Below, in pieces: positions 18,346 through 27,895 of a stretch of DNA of 64,000 bases. The position numbers and the translations under genes are program-made. The notes beneath the pieces are model-generated. The model did no database searches, was not told the origin of the DNA, and was given only the letters and a program-made list of their open reading frames with translations. This stretch comes from Vogesella aquatica (GTDB lineage Bacteria > Pseudomonadota > Gammaproteobacteria > Burkholderiales > Chromobacteriaceae), in assembly GCF_028548455.1 (NCBI RefSeq), contig NZ_JAQQLF010000002.1, positions 241,657-305,656 on the forward strand. Reading direction: 5' to 3'. Positions within the stretch are counted from its first letter, which is position 1, and each line of letters starts with the position of its first letter.

Positions 18346-19587
18346 TTACAGTCCAATCAGGGTATTGAGCATGATCACGTTACGTTTGTAGCTGCTGGCT
18401 TGCACGGTGGAGTTATTGTCGGTGGTGGTCCACTCAAGCGATACTTTCATCCAGCGGCGGGCATCGTAGGCAACGCCGGCTTTGTAGCTCTTCTTTTTGT
18501 CTTGGCGAGTAGCACCTACGTAGTTGGAATCGGTGTAGGTGTAGCCCAGTACGGAGGAGAACAGGTCGGTCAGCTTGTGGTTCCACTGCAGGCCGTAGCT
18601 GCTGCGCTTGATGTAGTCACCGGTACCGCTGGAATCATCGGTGGAGCGGCGGGTGTTCAGGTCTACTACCGAGTATTCCAGTGGCGACCAGCGTACGGCA
18701 CCTTCCCAGGTCAGGCCGCTAAAGTCGCGGCGGCTGGCTTGGGCAAAGTCTTTTTTCAGGTTACCGGCTTTCACTGTGCCCTGGGTGGCGGCAGTGGCTT
18801 CCCAGGTGTAGCCCAGCAGCAGGCGCTGTTCAGTGCTGTCCTGGTTCGGGCTGGCCAGCTTGTAGTCGTAGTCGGTGTAGCGGCCTTCTACAAATACTTT
18901 GCTGTTGGGTGCTACACGGTAGTAAAAGCGGCCGGCGGTATCCAGCGCAGCAAAATCACCGTCTGCAGTGGTGGCGCGGTTATTGGTGTAGCGCTTGTCG
19001 TTGTAGTTGATTTCTGCTTCCAGGCGGCCTTGGGCTTCAGGCGCGCCGTAGCCTACCAGGTAGCCAGCGTAGCTATTGCGGAACTCGTCCGGCTTGCTGG
19101 CGGTGGCGCGGTCGGTGGTTTCGCGCGGGTCGGCGCTTAGCAGTACACCGGCGCGGAATAGGGTATTCAGGCGGTCGTCGTACTGCACGGCAGCTTGACC
19201 CTGGAATTCGTGCAGATCGGTATTGTCGTTGCTGCTATTGGTGTACTGGGTAAACGAGCCGCTGTAGCTCAGGGTGTAGCGGTCGCCACCGTTGGTGTGT
19301 TCCAGCAGGGCGGCGGGGCTCAGGTTCCATACCGCAGACGATACTTTGTTGCTGTTTACTGCAGTCACGTTGTCGTCGTGGCCTACGCTTACGCCTACAC
19401 GTGGGTACAGGTAAAAGCCGCCCACGCGGATAGCGCCATCTGGGTCGGCCTGTTCGTTAGGCTTGTAGGTGTCAAACGCTTTATAAATATCGTGTTGTTG
19501 CGGAATGGCAGCATTGGGGGCAGATTGCGCCACAGCATAACCACTCAGCAGCGACAGTGCCAGCGCCAGGGGGGTGAGTTTGTACAT
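18346..19587 (-). CDS. Exopolysaccharide outer-membrane beta-barrel protein (EpsL-like)
   Basis: From the ATG at 19587 the protein has 413 residues. It has a signal peptide (LALALSLLSGYAVAQS) and many alternating amphipathic strands rich in Tyr, Thr and Asp, ending with LNTLIGL, a hydrophobic strand as expected for a barrel. Family landmarks are GGFYLYPRVGVSVGHDDNV and YSGSFTQYTNSSNDN. It probably forms the outer-membrane exit for the polymer together with the short export protein. An upstream in-frame ATG at 19602 exists, but GGAG seven bases before 19587 favours the shorter form. Confidence 0.85.
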   Translation of the reverse strand: MYKLTPLALALSLLSGYAVAQSAPNAAIPQQHDIYKAFDTYKPNEQADPDGAIRVGGFYLYPRVGVSVGHDDNVTAVNSNKVSSAVWNLSPAALLEHTNGGDRYTLSYSGSFTQYTNSSNDNTDLHEFQGQAAVQYDDRLNTLFRAGVLLSADPRETTDRATASKPDEFRNSYAGYLVGYGAPEAQGRLEAEINYNDKRYTNNRATTADGDFAALDTAGRFYYRVAPNSKVFVEGRYTDYDYKLASPNQDSTEQRLLLGYTWEATAATQGTVKAGNLKKDFAQASRRDFSGLTWEGAVRWSPLEYSVVDLNTRRSTDDSSGTGDYIKRSSYGLQWNHKLTDLFSSVLGYTYTDSNYVGATRQDKKKSYKAGVAYDARRWMKVSLEWTTTDNNSTVQASSYKRNVIMLNTLIGL

Positions 19588-19623
19588 GGTGGAGCTCCAC
19601 ATTATTCTATAAAAATTCAGCTA

Positions 19624-21075
19624 TTAAAGCTGCCGGGCAGGCCGCTCGATGAATCCGGCACACCAGCCCAAGCCTAAAATGCAGGTAAACAGCATGGCAT
19701 TGGTGGGCACCTGCAGGTTGAAATCCACCAGGCTGTGCAACAGTGCAGCGCAGCATGCCATCATCGTAGAGAAAGCCAAGCCTTTGGCTAGCGCAGATTT
19801 TCTGTTTCTCAGTACCACAATTGTACGTGCTAAGACACACAGAACAAGTGCGGCGAACAATGAAATGCCGATAAATCCATGATCTGTAAGTAACTCTACA
19901 TAATCGTTGTGGGCGTGATCGTAGTAGTTGTTTACAGTGGCTGGTTTGTATGTCGGGAATATTGTATAGAATGTGCCGGCACCCGTGCCGGTGAGCGGGT
20001 AGTCTTTGATGATGTTTGCTGCGTAATCGGCAGGCAGCATGCGTGCCTCTACCGATTCGTCGCGTGGCCATTCCGGGCTGTTTTCCTGGCCGCGTATCAT
20101 GGCACTAAGCGTGGCGCTGTTTTTGCTCAGCGCGGTATTGCCTATGCGCTCGGCTACCTTGTCTAGCCCTACCCAGCTACCCAGTACCACGATATCGATA
20201 ATCACCACGCTGGCTACCAGCCACAGCAGGTTTTTGTTACGCGGTTTTACCAGTGCCAGGTACACGGCCATGCTGGCCAGCAGGGCGGTAAAAAAGGCGG
20301 CGTTGCCCATGCGCGATTTGGTGAGTACCAGTGCAATCACAATCACAATCAGCCCCAGGCGCAGCAGCATCTTGCGGCTTTCCACAAAGGCCAGCAGCTT
20401 GTTGAGCTGCTGCTTCCAGCCACCGTTTTGCTGGGCGGCGGGCTCCGCCATGATCAGCCCTAGCCCGAGGCACAGCGTCATTACCAGGTAAAAGGCGTAG
20501 TGGTTGTGGTAGGTAAAAGTGCCAATGGTGCGCACATGGTGCAGGGCAAAGTAGAACAGGGTGTAGTCTGCATTAACCGAGTACAGGTAGATGCCGGCTA
20601 CGGCCTGAAAAATGCCGGCCAGCACCAGTACCAGCAATAGCTGCTTTATCAGCCGGGCGGACTGCAGGGCAAAGTACTGGATAAACACAAAGGCGGATGC
20701 ATAGCACAGGGTCAGCGTGGCATAGAGCTGGGTGTTGAAACGGTCTAGCGACAGGCTGCCCTGGCCCTGCCAGATGGTGGCCAGCCCGGGCGACAGAGTG
20801 GCCAGCCAGCTGGCAGGCAGGGTAAGGGTTTGTATGGTTTGCAGTAGGCCAATGCCTGCCAGGCAGGCCAGGGGGAGCTTGCTGTGGCTGATAGCCTGGC
20901 CTAGCTGCTGGCGGCTGCTGTCACTGGTTAGCAGCAGGCCCCATATGGCCAGCAGGCCGGGGGCGATAATCAGCAGCACCCATGATCGGTTGCCACCTAG
21001 CGGCAGTGGCATCAGTACCAAGGTAAGGCAAAACAGCCACCAGGCCAGATTGGGCAGGTGCGGTATCCGCAGCAT
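19624..21075 (-). CDS. O-antigen ligase/polymerase family membrane protein
   Basis: The 483-residue protein has about twelve hydrophobic helices. The large periplasmic loop carries the Wzy_C pattern: YPLTGTGAGTFYTIFPTYKP, then YYDHAHNDYVELLTDHGFIG with the H-N-D motif. It joins or polymerises sugar chains in the periplasm. The cassette at 6315-7517 holds another member, so one of the two may be the polymerase and the other a ligase; sequence alone does not settle it. It follows a terminator at 21103-21130 and so may depend on read-through or its own promoter. Confidence 0.85.
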   Translation of the reverse strand: MLRIPHLPNLAWWLFCLTLVLMPLPLGGNRSWVLLIIAPGLLAIWGLLLTSDSSRQQLGQAISHSKLPLACLAGIGLLQTIQTLTLPASWLATLSPGLATIWQGQGSLSLDRFNTQLYATLTLCYASAFVFIQYFALQSARLIKQLLLVLVLAGIFQAVAGIYLYSVNADYTLFYFALHHVRTIGTFTYHNHYAFYLVMTLCLGLGLIMAEPAAQQNGGWKQQLNKLLAFVESRKMLLRLGLIVIVIALVLTKSRMGNAAFFTALLASMAVYLALVKPRNKNLLWLVASVVIIDIVVLGSWVGLDKVAERIGNTALSKNSATLSAMIRGQENSPEWPRDESVEARMLPADYAANIIKDYPLTGTGAGTFYTIFPTYKPATVNNYYDHAHNDYVELLTDHGFIGISLFAALVLCVLARTIVVLRNRKSALAKGLAFSTMMACCAALLHSLVDFNLQVPTNAMLFTCILGLGWCAGFIERPARQL

Positions 21076-21102
21076 GCGGTTTCTCCATCAGCAATCGGCA
21101 AT

Positions 21103-21130
21103 AAAAAACCGAACTTGCGTTCGGTTTTTT
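21103..21130 (-). terminator. Terminator after the secreted Ala-rich protein gene
   Basis: A 12-bp perfect stem (AAAAAACCGAAC with GTTCGGTTTTTT) with a TTGC loop. On the reverse strand it lies 22 bases after the stop at 21153 and 28 bases before the ligase gene. It should make the upstream gene the most abundant product of the operon. Confidence 0.88.
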
Positions 21131-21152
21131 GTGTAGCACCGTCGGTTCAGGC

Positions 21153-21686
21153 TTAGCTGCGGCTTACGCTGCTACCGCCGCCACCGCCCAGAGTCGGGCT
21201 GGAAGGGAAGGACAGGGCAGGATTATTGCCAAACGTACCGATACCGTTAGCCTGAGCCTGAGCCTGGGCCGGGCCGGCAGCGGTAGGCGATACTACGGTG
21301 TTCAGGTCCACGTTTTGTGCCAGTGCTACTTGTACCAATGTTGCAGCGTCGGCACCAGCGGCTTGCAAGCTTGCGATGGCTACTTGGGGTGTAACACCTG
21401 CAGCAACTAATGCACTTGCAATTGTTTGCGCATCAACACCTGCTTGCATCATTGCTTTGGCAATGTCTGCAGGGCTTGCGCCAGCTGTAACTGCAGCAGC
21501 AGCTACCACTGAACTGTCAAGCTTTGCAGCTATAGCTTGAGTAATCAGTTCACTTACCGACTCGCCTTTCGCTACCGCTTCAGCAATCTGTGCCTGTACT
21601 TGAGCCGGAGCCATGTCGGCAGTAAAAGTGGCTGCAAACGACACCGATGCCACCAAGGCTGCAGCAAGAATGAATTTCTTGGTCAT
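21153..21686 (-). CDS. Secreted Ala-rich helical-repeat protein of unknown function
   Basis: I do not recognise the family. The 177 residues begin with a signal peptide (KKFILAAALVASVSFAATF). Residues about 25-130 are rich in Ala, Val, Gln and Asp and form degenerate helical repeats with an A-G-x-(D/P/S)-x-x-x-I/V-A pattern (AGVDAQTIASAL, AGVTPQVAIASLQ, AGADAATLVQVAL). The tail is flexible and ends with a five-glycine run, then SSVSRS. It is the first gene of the reverse export block, behind a strong promoter and before a strong terminator. A structural or matrix role is a guess. Confidence 0.75.
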   Translation of the reverse strand: MTKKFILAAALVASVSFAATFTADMAPAQVQAQIAEAVAKGESVSELITQAIAAKLDSSVVAAAAVTAGASPADIAKAMMQAGVDAQTIASALVAAGVTPQVAIASLQAAGADAATLVQVALAQNVDLNTVVSPTAAGPAQAQAQANGIGTFGNNPALSFPSSPTLGGGGGSSVSRS

Positions 21687-21733
21687 GGTTGAATCTCCTG
21701 CTCACTAGAGCATGAACTTATCTATATGCTTGC

Positions 21734-21762
21734 ATGATACGGTGGCAAAACCGAATTGGCAA
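21734..21762 (-). promoter_or_regulatory. Sigma-70 promoter of the export operon
   Basis: On the reverse strand TTGCCA (21762-21757) and TATCAT (21739-21734) are separated by 17 bases. The leader is about 40 bases and contains AGGAG eight bases before the ATG at 21686. This is the best-formed promoter I found in the window. Confidence 0.8.
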
Positions 21763-21903
21763 GGCAGGATGGCAATAAATTTCCCCTGCGCGCACCGGTT
21801 AAAAGCTTGTTTACATTAATATTTTTTATATTAAATTGTTGCTGCAAAGTGACGGGGTTTTTTATTAAGCAGTTGTGTGTTGATGCGCTGTCATTACGGG
21901 TGT

Positions 21904-22791
21904 TTAGCCCTGCCAGGCGTGTGCTAGCCGTGAACCCGGGGCCCGGCCCAGCGCGGCAGCAATATAGTGCGAGGCAGCCACCAGCCGGCCCATGTCCACA
22001 CCGGTGTGGTAACCCAGGCCGTGTAGCAGATATACCACATCTTCGGTGGCCACATTGCCCGACGCGCCCTTGGCGTACGGGCAGCCGCCCAGGCCGGACA
22101 CCGAGCTGTCAAAGGTGCGTACGCCGGCTTGCAGCGCAGTGTGGATGTTGGCGATGGCCATGCCGTAGGTGTCGTGGAAGTGGCCGGCCAGCTTGGCTAC
22201 CGGCACTTGTTCGCTCACCGCGTCCAGCATGGCGGTCACTTTATCCGGCGTGCCCACACCGATGGTGTCGCCCAGCGAAATCTCGTAACAGCCCATGTCG
22301 TACAGCGCGCTGGCCACCTCGGCCACCTTGCGCGGCGCGATGGCGCCTTCGTACGGGCAGCCCACCACGCACGATACATAGCCGCGTACGCGAATGTTGG
22401 CCGCTACCGCGCGCTTCATCACCAACTCGAAGCGCTGCAGGCTCTCGGCGATGCTGGCGTTGATGTTTTTCTGGCTAAAGGCCTCGCTGGCGGCGCCAAA
22501 CACGGCAATTTCGCGCACGCCGGCTGCCAGTGCCGCATCCAGGCCCTTGTCGTTGGGCACCAGTACCGGGTAGTTCACCGTGCCATCCAGCTGCAGCGCC
22601 TGCAGCACCTCGGCGCTATCGGCCATCTGCGGCACCCACTTGGGCGACACAAATGCGCCGGCTTCGATGTTCAGCAGGCCGCTGGCGGCCAACCTTTGGA
22701 TCAGCTCGATCTTTACCGCTAGCGGGACGGTCTGTTTTTCGTTCTGCAGCCCGTCGCGCGGGCCTACTTCCACGATTTTTACGTGTGTCAT
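21904..22791 (-). CDS. liuE: Hydroxymethylglutaryl-CoA lyase
   Basis: It splits HMG-CoA into acetyl-CoA and acetoacetate, the last step of leucine degradation. The 295 residues carry the family motifs: [13 protein letters not shown] at the N-terminus, [10 protein letters not shown], the [11 protein letters not shown] segment, [20 protein letters not shown] and the catalytic-loop cysteine in [15 protein letters not shown] use the ATG at 22791 because GAGGAAA lies about eight bases before it; an in-frame GTG at 22806 would overlap that ribosome site. It is the last liu gene of the reverse cluster. Confidence 0.95.
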   Translation of the reverse strand: MTHVKIVEVGPRDGLQNEKQTVPLAVKIELIQRLAASGLLNIEAGAFVSPKWVPQMADSAEVLQALQLDGTVNYPVLVPNDKGLDAALAAGVREIAVFGAASEAFSQKNINASIAESLQRFELVMKRAVAANIRVRGYVSCVVGCPYEGAIAPRKVAEVASALYDMGCYEISLGDTIGVGTPDKVTAMLDAVSEQVPVAKLAGHFHDTYGMAIANIHTALQAGVRTFDSSVSGLGGCPYAKGASGNVATEDVVYLLHGLGYHTGVDMGRLVAASHYIAAALGRAPGSRLAHAWQG

Positions 22792-22834
22792 GTCGGTTTT
22801 CCTCACGCGCCCGCTGCTGACGGGCGCAGATCAT

Positions 22835-23131
22835 TCAATAGCGGCTGCGGTAGCCAAAACGCGCCAGCCACAAGCCGGCCGCGATCCAGCCCGCGCGCAC
22901 AAGCAGCCGCGCCAAGCCGGGCGGGGTGACCCAGCACATCAGATGGATAAAGCTGCCGAGTGCACCTAGTCGCCTCGGCCACGCCGGGTCGGGTGGCAGC
23001 AGCTGCAACCACGCCCACAGCCCGGAGTTTGGTGGCCTGGCATCCCAGACCTGCCATAACGCAAACAGGTGGTACGCCGCTAAAGCCAGGCCGGCCAAGG
23101 TAACTAGCCAGCCAAAGGTGTATCGATTCAT
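22835..23131 (-). CDS. Small membrane protein, unknown
   Basis: A 98-residue protein with two clear hydrophobic stretches (FGWLVTLAGLALAAYHLFALW and a weaker one around WIAAGLWLARFGY) and a proline-rich loop. It lies between liuD and liuE in the same direction with short gaps, so it is probably co-transcribed. I do not recognise the family. A competing frame at 22803-23165 lacks membrane pattern and looks like a shadow. Confidence 0.55.
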   Translation of the reverse strand: MNRYTFGWLVTLAGLALAAYHLFALWQVWDARPPNSGLWAWLQLLPPDPAWPRRLGALGSFIHLMCWVTPPGLARLLVRAGWIAAGLWLARFGYRSRY

Positions 23132-23180
23132 TTAGTAGGGGCAACACGATGACGATGATCACCATGTTAGCCCAATGGCA

Positions 23181-25148
23181 TTAGTCCGCCTCGAAATCAA
23201 CCAGCTCGTCGCCGTCACCGACCTGTTCGCCAGCGGCAAAGTAGAACGCCTTCACCACACCGTCGGCCGGGGCGTTGATGGTGTGTTCCATCTTCATCGC
23301 TTCCAGGATCAGCAGCGGCTCGCCCTTGGCGATGCGGGCACCGGCTTCGGCTACCAGCGCGACCACACGGCCTGGCATCGGTGCCTTGAGGTGGGTTTCA
23401 CCGTGTACGCCGCCTTCGGTAAAGGCGTACGGGTCCACGTAGTCCACTGCCACGCGTTCGCCATCGGCAAACAGCACGCGCTGGCGGGCGTGGCGTACCA
23501 CCGTGGCTGCCAGCTGCTTGCCGTCCAGCGTCACGCGCAGTGTGTGGCCGTGCAGGCTGGCCTGGGCTTGCAGCGTGCTGCCTGCAGCATTGATGCGGTA
23601 GCCGTTGCTACTGTGCTGTAGCGTCACGCTGTGGCGGGTATCCCCCAGCTCGAAACTGACGCTGCGGTCGTGGCTGCCGTTCAGGCGCCAGCCGGCAAGC
23701 GTGGCAAAGGCATCATCGCCACCGGCTTGGCTGGCCAGCACTTCGGCCAGCGCCAGCAGGGCGAGCTGTGCCGCGCTTGGTGCGGCAGGCACGGGCAGCA
23801 GGCTGTCGTGGTGGCGGGCGATCAGGCCGGTGTCTACGTTGCCGCTGGCAAAGTCCACGTTGGCCGCAATGCGGCGCAGGAAACGGATATTGGTGGTGAC
23901 GCCTACTACCTGGTAGGCAGCCAGCGCCGCGTCCAGCTGCTGTAGTGCGGCTTCGCGGTTTTCGCCCCACACGATCAGTTTGGCGATCATCGGGTCGTAG
24001 AACGGGCTGATGCTATCGCCCTGCAGCACGCCGGTATCCACGCGTACGCTGTCGCTTTCCGGTGGCGGCACCAGGTGCACCAGCGTGCCGGTGGCCGGCA
24101 GGAATCCTTTGTCCGGGTCTTCGGCGTAGATGCGCGCCTCGATGCTGTGGCCGTGAATCTGCAGCTGGTTTTGTGCCAGCGGCAAAGCTTGGCCGCTGGC
24201 CACTTTCAGCTGCCACGCTACCAGGTCCTGGCCGGTGATCATCTCGGTGACCGGGTGTTCTACCTGCAGGCGGGTGTTCATTTCCATGAAGTAGAACTGG
24301 CCGCTGTCGACATCCATGATGAACTCGACGGTGCCGGCGCCCACGTAGCCGACGGCGCGGGCGGCGGCCACGGCGGCCTCGCCCATGGCGCGGCGGGTGT
24401 CGGCCGGCAAGTGCGGGGCCGGCGCTTCTTCCAGCACTTTCTGGTGGCGGCGCTGTACCGAGCAGTCGCGTTCGAACAGGTACACGCAGCCGCCCAGGCT
24501 ATCGGCAAACACCTGGATTTCCACGTGGCGCGGGCGGGTCAGGTATTTCTCTACCAGTACCTTGTCGTCGCCAAAGCTGGCGCGCGCCTCGCGCTGGCAG
24601 CTGGCTAGCGCGGCCTCGAAGTCGGCGCTTTTCTCCACGATGCGCATGCCTTTGCCGCCACCGCCGGCGCTGGCCTTGATCAGCACCGGGTAGCCCATGG
24701 CGTCGGCCTGCGCCTGCAGGAAGGCGGGGGCCTGTTCGTCGCCGTGGTAGCCGGGCACCAGCGGCACGCCGGCTTTTTCCATCAGTGCCTTGGCGGCCGA
24801 CTTGCTGCCCATGGCGGCAATGGCGCTGGCCGGCGGGCCGATGAAGGCGATGCCGGCGGCTTCGCACGCGGCGGCGAAGTTTTCGTTTTCCGACAAAAAG
24901 CCGTAGCCGGGGTGCACGGCCTGGGCACCGCTCTGGCGCGCAATGTCCAGGATCAGCTCGGCCTTCAGGTAAGACTCTGCCGCCGGGGCCGGGCCCAGGC
25001 GCCAGGCTTCGTCGGCCAGCTTCACAAAGCGGGCGCCTGCATCGGCGTCGGAGTACACCGCCACAGTACGGATACCCATGGCGCGGGCGGTCTTGATGAC
25101 GCGGCAGGCAATTTCGCCGCGGTTGGCTATGAGGATCTTGCTGAACAT
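23181..25148 (-). CDS. liuD: Methylcrotonoyl-CoA carboxylase, biotin-containing alpha subunit
   Basis: It carboxylates biotin with ATP and bicarbonate for the carboxylation of 3-methylcrotonyl-CoA. From the ATG at 25148 the protein has 655 residues. Biotin carboxylase landmarks are KILIANRGEIACRVIKTA, HPGYGFLSEN, KASAGGGGKGMRIV and EMNTRLQVEHPVTE. The C-terminal biotinyl domain shows LEAMKMEHTI, whose lysine carries biotin. The frame is open for 46 more codons upstream, but MFSKILIANRGE is the normal family start and has GAGGT about ten bases before it. The partner subunit is liuB. Confidence 0.95.
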   Translation of the reverse strand: MFSKILIANRGEIACRVIKTARAMGIRTVAVYSDADAGARFVKLADEAWRLGPAPAAESYLKAELILDIARQSGAQAVHPGYGFLSENENFAAACEAAGIAFIGPPASAIAAMGSKSAAKALMEKAGVPLVPGYHGDEQAPAFLQAQADAMGYPVLIKASAGGGGKGMRIVEKSADFEAALASCQREARASFGDDKVLVEKYLTRPRHVEIQVFADSLGGCVYLFERDCSVQRRHQKVLEEAPAPHLPADTRRAMGEAAVAAARAVGYVGAGTVEFIMDVDSGQFYFMEMNTRLQVEHPVTEMITGQDLVAWQLKVASGQALPLAQNQLQIHGHSIEARIYAEDPDKGFLPATGTLVHLVPPPESDSVRVDTGVLQGDSISPFYDPMIAKLIVWGENREAALQQLDAALAAYQVVGVTTNIRFLRRIAANVDFASGNVDTGLIARHHDSLLPVPAAPSAAQLALLALAEVLASQAGGDDAFATLAGWRLNGSHDRSVSFELGDTRHSVTLQHSSNGYRINAAGSTLQAQASLHGHTLRVTLDGKQLAATVVRHARQRVLFADGERVAVDYVDPYAFTEGGVHGETHLKAPMPGRVVALVAEAGARIAKGEPLLILEAMKMEHTINAPADGVVKAFYFAAGEQVGDGDELVDFEAD

Positions 25149-25180
25149 AGGGCGGTTTACCTCGGGGGCGGCCGGCGCAG

Positions 25181-25191
25181 GGTTGGCCGCA
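25181..25191 (+). repeat. Uptake-sequence-like motif upstream of liuD
   Basis: An exact GGTTGGCCGCA in the gap before liuD. It is one of 18 copies in the window; see the findings. Confidence 0.7.
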
Positions 25192-25239
25192 ACGCGGCTG
25201 GCGCATGGGGTAGGGTAGGCGTGCATGATGTGTCCTGTC

Positions 25240-25353
25240 TGGCCACGAAGCCCACGCAAGTCACGGCAGGCGGGTGCCACGCGCACCTGTCAGGCTGCGC
25301 GTTCTGCGCTGCGCTGGCGCGCTTGTCCGTGTCTTGCGTGTGTTTTCGTGGCA
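25240..25353. repeat. Long imperfect palindrome between liuC and liuD (copy 1)
   Basis: Arms at 25240-25266 and 25327-25353 are near-complementary over about 26 bases with about 60 bases between them. Each arm contains GCCACGAA, then CACGCAAG, then CACGG at a regular step of about nine bases. Related copies lie in the next two liu gaps. Confidence 0.8.
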
Positions 25354-25357
25354 AAAA

Positions 25358-26143
25358 TCATTGCCAGCTCGGCGGGCGCTTTTCGAAGAAGGCGGCCAGG
25401 CCTTCGCGGGCTTCGTCAGTAATGCGGATGGCGGCAATGCGGTGCGCGGTGTCCGACAGCAGCTCGTCATCCAGCGGCGAGCTGTCGTGCAGGCAGCCCA
25501 GCAGGTCTTTGGCGGCGGCCAGTGCGTGCGGTGCGCCTTTGCATAGCTCGGCGGCGATCTCGGCGATGCGGCTATCCAGCGCGTCCTCGGCCACCACTTC
25601 GTGCACCAGGCCGATGCGCAGCGCGGTGGCGGCGTCGATGCGCTCTGCGCTCAGGAAGTAACGCCGTGCCTGGCGCCAGCCGATGGCATCGGCCACGTAG
25701 GGGCCGATGGTGGCCGGAATCAGGCCCAGCCGCACTTCGGTGAGCGCAAAGCGGGCGGCGTCGGTGGCCACGGCGATGTCGCATACGGCGGTGAGGCCGG
25801 TACCGCCGGCCAGCGCGGCGCCATGAATGCGGGCGATCACCGGTTTCTTGCTGCGGTAGATGCCCTTCAGCATGGCGGCCAGCTTGTTGGCGTCTTCCAG
25901 GTTCTGCGCCTCGGTGTAGCCGGCGGCGCGGCGCATCCAGTCCAGGTCGGCGCCGGCCGAGAAGCTCTTGCCGTAGCCGGCCAGTACGATCACGCGCACG
26001 GCGTCGTCACGGTTCAGCTCGCGGAAGGCGGCGCTCAGGTCGGCGATGAGGTGTTCGTTCATCGCGTTGTGCAGCTCGGGGCGGTTCATCCAGACGGTGG
26101 CCACCTGGCCGCTGCGGGTGATTTCCAAAGTGCTGTAGTTCAT
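25358..26143 (-). CDS. liuC: Methylglutaconyl-CoA hydratase (enoyl-CoA hydratase family)
   Basis: It hydrates 3-methylglutaconyl-CoA to HMG-CoA, between the liuB/D carboxylase and liuE. The 261 residues show the crotonase fold: WMNRPELHNAMNE, AGYGKSFSAGADLDWM for CoA binding, then the oxyanion-hole segment IHGAALAGGTGLTAVCDIAVA and the ALTEVRLGLIPATIGPYV block. The stop lies five bases from the palindrome before liuD. Substrate assignment rests on the operon; enoyl-CoA hydratases of other pathways look much alike. Confidence 0.9.
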   Translation of the reverse strand: MNYSTLEITRSGQVATVWMNRPELHNAMNEHLIADLSAAFRELNRDDAVRVIVLAGYGKSFSAGADLDWMRRAAGYTEAQNLEDANKLAAMLKGIYRSKKPVIARIHGAALAGGTGLTAVCDIAVATDAARFALTEVRLGLIPATIGPYVADAIGWRQARRYFLSAERIDAATALRIGLVHEVVAEDALDSRIAEIAAELCKGAPHALAAAKDLLGCLHDSSPLDDELLSDTAHRIAAIRITDEAREGLAAFFEKRPPSWQ

Positions 26144-26164
26144 TTGAAAACCCTCTCATTTTTT

Positions 26165-26264
26165 GCCACGGAACCACACGGAGAGCACGGAAAAAGGCGA
26201 ATGCAGCTTCGAGCCGGTCTTACGGGTTCGGGTTTGCTTCTGTGCCTTCCGTGTGTTTCCGTGG
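26165..26264. repeat. Long imperfect palindrome between liuB and liuC (copy 2)
   Basis: Arms at 26165-26191 and about 26242-26264. The left arm shows three CACGGA units at steps of about nine bases, and the right arm is its complement with few changes. The whole gap is made of this element. Confidence 0.8.
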
Positions 26265-26275
26265 CTAAATAAAAA

Positions 26276-27874
26276 TTACATGCGGAACACGCCGAAACGC
26301 GTGCTTTCTACCGGTGCCGACAGGCTGGCTTCCAGCGCCAGGCTCAGTACCTCGCGCGTTTGTGCCGGGTCGATCACGCCGTCGTCCCACAGACGGGCGC
26401 TGGCGTAGTAGGGGTGGCCCTGTGCTTCGTACTGTTCGCGTACCGGTGCTTTCAGGGCTTCTTCCTGCTCGGCGGTAAACGCATCGCCCAGCTGCTCTTT
26501 CTTTACCTGTGCCAGTACGCCAGCGGCTTGCTCGCCGCCCATTACCGAAATGCGGCTGTTGGGCCACATCCACAAAAAGCGCGGGCTGTAGGCGCGGCCG
26601 CACATGCCGTAGTTGCCGGCGCCGAAGCTGCCGCCAATCAGTACGGTGAACTTGGGCACGCTGGCGCAGGCCACGGCGGTGACCAGCTTGGCGCCGTCCT
26701 TGGCAATGCCGCCGTTTTCGTATTTCTTGCCCACCATGAAACCGGTGATGTTCTGCAGGAAGACCAGCGGAATGCCGCGCTGGCAGCACAGTTCGACAAA
26801 GTGCGCGCCCTTCAGCGCGGACTCGGAAAACAGGATGCCGTTGTTGGCGATGATGCCGACGCGGTAGCCGTTGAGGCGGGCAAAGCCGGTAACCAGCGTG
26901 GTGCCATAGTTTTGCTTGAATTCGTCGAAGTCGGAGTCGTCCACCAGGCGGGCGATAATCTCGCGCACGTCGAACGGTTTTTTGCTGTCGGCGGGGATGA
27001 CGCCGTACAGCTCCTCGGCCGGGTAGCGTGGTGGCAGCGGTGCGGCGCGGTCCAGCCGGCCCTGCTTTTGCCAGTTCAGGTCGGCTACGATGCGTCGGGC
27101 AATGGCCAGCGCGTGGGCGTCGCTTTGCGCCAGGTGGTCAGCCACGCCACTGATGCGGGTGTGCACGTCACCACCGCCCAGCTCTTCGGCGGAGACCACT
27201 TCGCCGGTGGCGGCTTTTACCAGAGGCGGCCCGCCCAGGAAGATGGTGCCTTGTTCTTTGACGATGACGGTTTCGTCGCTCATCGCCGGCACGTAGGCGC
27301 CACCGGCGGTGCAGCTGCCCATCACTACCGCAATCTGCGGAATGCCGGCGGCCGACAGGTTGGCCTGGTTGTAGAAGATGCGGCCGAAGTGTTCGCGGTC
27401 GGGGAAGACTTCGTCCTGCAGCGGCAGGAAGGCGCCACCGGAATCCACCAGATAAACGCAGGGCAGGCGGTTTTCGCGGGCGATTTCCTGCGCGCGCAGG
27501 TGCTTTTTCACCGTCATCGGGTAGTAGGTGCCGCCTTTGACGGTGGCGTCGTTGGCCACGATCAGGCAGTCGATGCCGCTGATGCGGCCAACCCCGGTGA
27601 TGACGCCGGCACCCGGTGCATCGTCGTTATACATGCCGAAGGCGGCCAGCTGCGACAGCTCCAGAAACGGCGAGCCGGCATCCAGCAGCAGGTCGATGCG
27701 TTCGCGCGGTAGCAGTTTGCCTTTGGCTACGTGCTTGTCGCGTGCCTTGTCGCCGCCACCCAGCGCGGCGCGGGCCACTTTGGCTTTCAGGTCGGCGACG
27801 ATGCTGCGCATTTTGTCGGCGTTGGCCTGGAAATCGGCCGCGCGCGGGGACAGTTTGGATTCGATGATGGGCAT
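26276..27874 (-). CDS. liuB: Methylcrotonoyl-CoA carboxylase, carboxyltransferase beta subunit
   Basis: It moves the carboxyl group from biotin to 3-methylcrotonyl-CoA. The 532 residues match the full family length. Typical segments are [40 protein letters not shown] with [48 protein letters not shown] and [18 protein letters not shown]. The second and third glycine-rich blocks form the oxyanion holes for the two substrates. It is flanked on both sides by related palindromic repeats. Confidence 0.95.
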   Translation of the reverse strand: MPIIESKLSPRAADFQANADKMRSIVADLKAKVARAALGGGDKARDKHVAKGKLLPRERIDLLLDAGSPFLELSQLAAFGMYNDDAPGAGVITGVGRISGIDCLIVANDATVKGGTYYPMTVKKHLRAQEIARENRLPCVYLVDSGGAFLPLQDEVFPDREHFGRIFYNQANLSAAGIPQIAVVMGSCTAGGAYVPAMSDETVIVKEQGTIFLGGPPLVKAATGEVVSAEELGGGDVHTRISGVADHLAQSDAHALAIARRIVADLNWQKQGRLDRAAPLPPRYPAEELYGVIPADSKKPFDVREIIARLVDDSDFDEFKQNYGTTLVTGFARLNGYRVGIIANNGILFSESALKGAHFVELCCQRGIPLVFLQNITGFMVGKKYENGGIAKDGAKLVTAVACASVPKFTVLIGGSFGAGNYGMCGRAYSPRFLWMWPNSRISVMGGEQAAGVLAQVKKEQLGDAFTAEQEEALKAPVREQYEAQGHPYYASARLWDDGVIDPAQTREVLSLALEASLSAPVESTRFGVFRM

Positions 27875-27895
27875 GTTGTAGACCCTGTTATTTTT

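Noticed and set aside
22803..23165. Alternative reverse frame between liuD and liuE
   Set aside because: It overlaps the membrane-protein frame, has no hydrophobic pattern or motif and starts without a ribosome site.
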